A stretch of DNA of 64,000 bases, from assembly GCA_036937835.1 (NCBI GenBank), contig CM072877.1:16732001-16796000 (forward strand), read 5' to 3'. Under the pieces are notes generated by a model, which saw nothing but the letters and a program-made list of their open reading frames with translations, had not been told where the DNA came from and did not search any database. Origin of the DNA: Pampus argenteus. Its lineage: Eukaryota > Chordata > Actinopteri > Scombriformes > Stromateidae. This document shows, piece after piece, positions 60,911-64,000 of the stretch. The position numbers and the translations under genes were made by a program. The first letter of the stretch is position 1. Every line of letters starts with the position of its first letter.

Positions 60911-61246
60911 ATCCAGAAAATATATTATAATATGTAGGGAATTCATGCATTGGCTCCTCACCGAACCATTATATCCCAGAATATAAATAAAAACCTGGAA
61001 AATGAACATTATACGTCCCCGTTAAGAAAAGACATGCGAGTGTGGCAGTACAGCCGCCTCTTGATGTATCATCGCTGCTGCATTGCTGGGTTGGCAGACG
61101 GCCTTTAACATCTTCTGACAACTGCAGAGATGGAACAAAGTGCTCGCTGGATAATCCAAAGGAGCACACAGATTTTCACTCCTCTGGAGACAAAGTAGGG
61201 AAGTGGTGCAAATGCCCACAAACATACTCGCTTATTAAAGCATTAA

Positions 61247-62792
61247 CCCTTGTATTATGTTGAAAAATTTTTGACCCGTACTGTGTAAATCCACTCAAAA
61301 CAGTCAAAAAAAAACATTCAAACCAATAACTTAATTTTAGATAATATTTAGAAGAGACATGACATAATACATTTTTAATTTCAACACTATATTTAAGAAC
61401 TATTTTGTTCAAGTTTTTCCCTCAGCATTTTTTTTTTTTTCATTTAACTTGCCCCTTTTTCTCACATTTTCAATGCTCTCCACATGATGAATGTAACTGC
61501 AACCTTTTCAATGACAGCTGCCGCTGCTGGGGATCGAGCTGGCCTGGCTCGCCTCTGGATCTTGGGAGTGACGAGTGATTTGCCGAGTTTTTCCAGGAAA
61601 AGCCGACGTCATACAATTTGCCGGCATTCCATTGCTGGTTGAGTTCAGTCCACAGGACATCGGCATTGTAAGCCGACACATCCACAATGTTGTAGAAAAT
61701 CACCAACGGCCAACCGGCAGTCTTGCGCTGGCAGCTGTATGTTGCTGTGCCTTTGTCCAGATTCTCAACTCCTCCTTTGGTGGAGTTGTAGTCCAGGATC
61801 ATTTGTGGCTTCATGTCTTCTCTTGTGCTCAGAGATGCATGCAATGTGTGCATTGTGCTCATTACAAGAACATTCTTGCTTCTCTTTGGGCAGTATGAAA
61901 CAAGTGCTGCTTTCTCTGTGAGAACAAATATTGAGGAATGCAGACGTCTGCCCTGCATCTTCAGAATTTCACTGAGAAATTCTGGCTTATTTCTGATGCC
62001 GATTTGATATTATCAAGTCGTGTGACCGCAAATCTTGTAGGACCAGGACTCATTTTAATAGATGACCTACCCTACCTCGGCTTTGGTGTGGTGATGTTGA
62101 CCATTTTTACCATCTTTAGATGCCCATGTCCTCTCTGTGGATGATGATTGCTGCATTCTTTGGCTTTCAATTTCAACCGATGGACAGGCAGTGGCAGGCT
62201 CGTCCTCTGAATCCTCCTCATCGTCAGTAAATTGACAATCTGGATCATCAATTACATTGTCCTCGGTCTCTGAAATATCCTCTATCTCTGAAATCTCTTC
62301 CTCTGCGTCACTATCTGAGTTCAAAATCTGTGATAAAGCTTCTTCAGCTGTAACCCCTCTGGAGCTCATTTTTGGTGTGTTGGTCAAAAAGATGGCATGA
62401 GAAAGGTGACAAGAACAAGGGAGAGAGAGTCCCTCCTTGACACACACCTGGGTCTCTGGCAGTCAAAATACAAGTAACTGTACATCAAAGCACAGTACTC
62501 TTTAATGTAGATTAAAAGGACATAAAAAAATGCATTTTTATTTTGGATCTGTACAGCTATTTACCCACATAAAAGTGTCCGGGTCAAAATGACCCGCAAC
62601 ATCATCTTTGTATACAAACTCTGCACAGACATTTCACTAAACATCAGGAGTGTCCAGATTTTACACATCAGTTCATGACCCTAGATGAGGAAAAGTCACA
62701 CAATTTCATGAAGAAAAAGAAAGGATAACCAGTAGTTTGGTCAAAACAAAAAACCGAAACGGGTCAAATTGACCCTTAACATAATACAAGGG
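61247..62792 (-). mobile_element. piggyBac-family transposon, internally deleted
   Basis: The element starts CCCTTGTATTATGTT (61247-61261) and ends with the exact reverse complement (62778-62792). The target sequence TTAA flanks both ends (61243-61246 and 62793-62796), the hallmark of piggyBac transposition. Subterminal palindromes GGGTCAAATTGACCC (62761-62775) and GGGTCAAAATGACCC (62581-62595) lie near the right end. A broken transposase runs on the minus strand. At 1546 bp it is shorter than a full element of 2-3 kb, so it is a non-autonomous derivative. Confidence 0.93.
61470..62369 (-). pseudogene. Broken piggyBac transposase
   Basis: Two pieces of one gene remain. The N-terminal piece starts at an ATG at 62367-62369 (MSSRGVTAEEALSQIL), is Asp/Glu-rich (about residues 18-60) and reaches ERTWASKDGK before a stop at 62067. 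The C-terminal piece (about 61600-61958) contains SYCPKRSKNVLVMSTMH, MILDYNSTKGGVENLDK and RKTAGWPLVIFYNIVDVSAY, the last part of the catalytic DDE domain. The last catalytic Asp (in DYNSTKGG) survives, but the stretch that would hold the earlier ones is deleted between 61960 and 62066. A frameshift near 61610 and loss of the C-terminal cysteine-rich domain complete the damage. It cannot encode an active transposase. Confidence 0.9.
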
Positions 62793-62796
62793 TTAA

Positions 62797-64000
62797 ATGT
62801 CCCCACTTTCTCTGGGAAAGCATTTATCACACTAATTATTTGGGCTTGAGTCACTGGTCGGGACGGCGACACCAAAGCTTGCATCGGAGATGTAGTGGAG
62901 CCAGGGTCATGAAAAGTGCTGTGTAACTCTGACTCCTTTCCCACGGAAACAAGGACCAGTATCTTATGAGAATCTGCTGCAGGATTTGGCAGTGATGACA
63001 CAAATTGTGTCGGTATAGAAATAGCAGCATTCCATTTTCCAGAAGCTGAAAATTGTTGATATTACTTAACTTTTCAGGTTTTATTCACGTGTCCAAACGC
63101 ATTAAGTACATGTTTCTTTTTTTTCTTCTCTTATCCCGTCCTACTACTCAGCTGCTGTAACAGCCAGCTTCAAATGTATCCCAGACGTGTTCCTCTAATT
63201 TCTTAACTCAAGAAAAAATCGGCTGCATATTTCTCGCTACAATAGTTTTTCTCGCACCGTTTTTAAATTTCAAACAAAACACATAATCACTTCTTATTTC
63301 CAATCTCATTTAATCCACTTACAGCTATTATTCAAACGTTCAAATTTGAATTATACGTTCCTGTTGCGTGAGAAGTTGTTCCCTGCTGCCTGAAAACAAC
63401 ATGGATTTTTATTTTAATTTTAATTTTTTTTTTTTTTTTTGCCTGACTAAGAACCTGCCAGACAAAGAAAATATTTTAATATGAAACCGACAAACCTACA
63501 TAAAACCTCTGATAAGTTACTGGAAAAATACGGGTATTTAAATGTTACCCAGGAAAGAAACAAGAATATTTCAGTCTGTCTGTTGAGCTTATCACATATA
63601 ATAGTTTACTTCAGGCTAATGATCCATTCATTCATTACACATCTTCATATCCTCCACATTTCATCAATTAAGCAATTCCAAGTGAGAACGTCTCAAGATC
63701 GTGTCAAACTATTCCTTTAACAGATTTTTTAAAAACAACATTATTTCATGTTTTTGAAGACATCAGTCAACTCAGCTGGACATTGAAAGGAAATCTACCG
63801 TTTGACTGTTTTTATCTAAGCAAAGTTAAGCATATCACTGAATCCACTGCAGCCTAAAAAGTGCCATATTGTTTCTCATTCAGGCTCACATCCATCACTG
63901 CCCAAGGCATGGATCTCATAACTGTTTGTAGACAAATAATATACAAACAAAACTATTATTAAATTAGCATGTTTGTTGCATTTATAAAGTCTGGGTTTAT
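62797..64000. other. Intergenic, right edge
   Basis: AT-rich sequence with poly-T tracts (63115-63126, 63421-63440). No coding exon, RNA gene or clear repeat was recognised apart from a possible MITE end at 63690-63722 (gtcaaactattcctttaa). Confidence 0.5.

Larger units (their letters stand above)
49771..61246. other. Gene-poor intergenic region
   Basis: I see no conserved protein-coding exons. The human neighbours upstream of MAP1B (CARTPT, MCCC2) were looked for by remembered protein motifs and not recognised. The region holds SINE, LINE, Tc1 and MITE remnants, microsatellites at 54189-54211 (GT), 58148-58178 (AAT/AAC), 60219-60247 (GT) and 57513-57530 (CA), and otherwise AT-rich unique sequence. 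Confidence 0.5.

Noticed and set aside
50000..64000. Possible cartpt, mccc2 or mrps27 exons, expected from human synteny
   Set aside because: I searched for remembered protein motifs of these genes on both strands and recognised none; absence is not proven without a similarity search.

Overview
The window is vertebrate nuclear DNA, most likely from a percomorph-type teleost fish. It has intron-rich genes with GT/AG boundaries and orthologues of vertebrate nos1ap, cacfd1, ptcd2 and map1b. Between them lie many microsatellites and several repeat families I recognise as typical of teleosts: tRNA-derived SINEs, L2-like LINE fragments, hAT-type and fold-back MITEs, a Tc1-type remnant and a piggyBac derivative. 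There are no operons, Shine-Dalgarno sites or CRISPR arrays.

All four recognisable protein genes are on the minus strand, so the window reads right to left. From the left: (1) nos1ap, with only its first two coding exons (9148-10074); the rest lies beyond the left edge, so 1-9147 is intron 2. (2) cacfd1 (flower homologue), complete in five coding exons (16559-20133), 168 aa. (3) ptcd2, a mitochondrial pentatricopeptide protein, complete in ten coding exons (21674-25197), 388 aa. (4) map1b, complete in seven coding exons (30330-46769), 2035 aa, with a 5.2-kb giant exon, a likely 2.2-kb 3'UTR and a TATA-box promoter near 46920. The exon phases of cacfd1, ptcd2 and map1b close perfectly, so these models are firm.

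The right third (47-64 kb) holds no gene I can identify. It contains two adjacent unusual tandem-repeat arrays (48.6-49.2 kb), a CpG-rich CRE/ETS-bearing block that could be an unannotated first exon transcribed away from map1b (49.4-49.8 kb), an L2 remnant beside a SINE, a second SINE, a perfect 34-bp palindrome, a strong 14-bp hairpin, and a 1.55-kb piggyBac element with perfect 15-bp terminal inverted repeats and TTAA on both sides but a broken transposase.

The genes do not form a pathway: nos1ap and map1b are neuronal scaffold/cytoskeletal genes, cacfd1 is a vesicle membrane protein, and ptcd2 acts in mitochondrial RNA maturation. From what I remember of the human map, map1b and ptcd2 are old neighbours (with MRPS27 between them), while cacfd1 and nos1ap come from other chromosomes, so this block seems to carry a fish-specific junction. 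I found no clear evidence of a wholly new biological system. The most unusual items are the repeat structures and a few promoter-like motifs away from the known genes.
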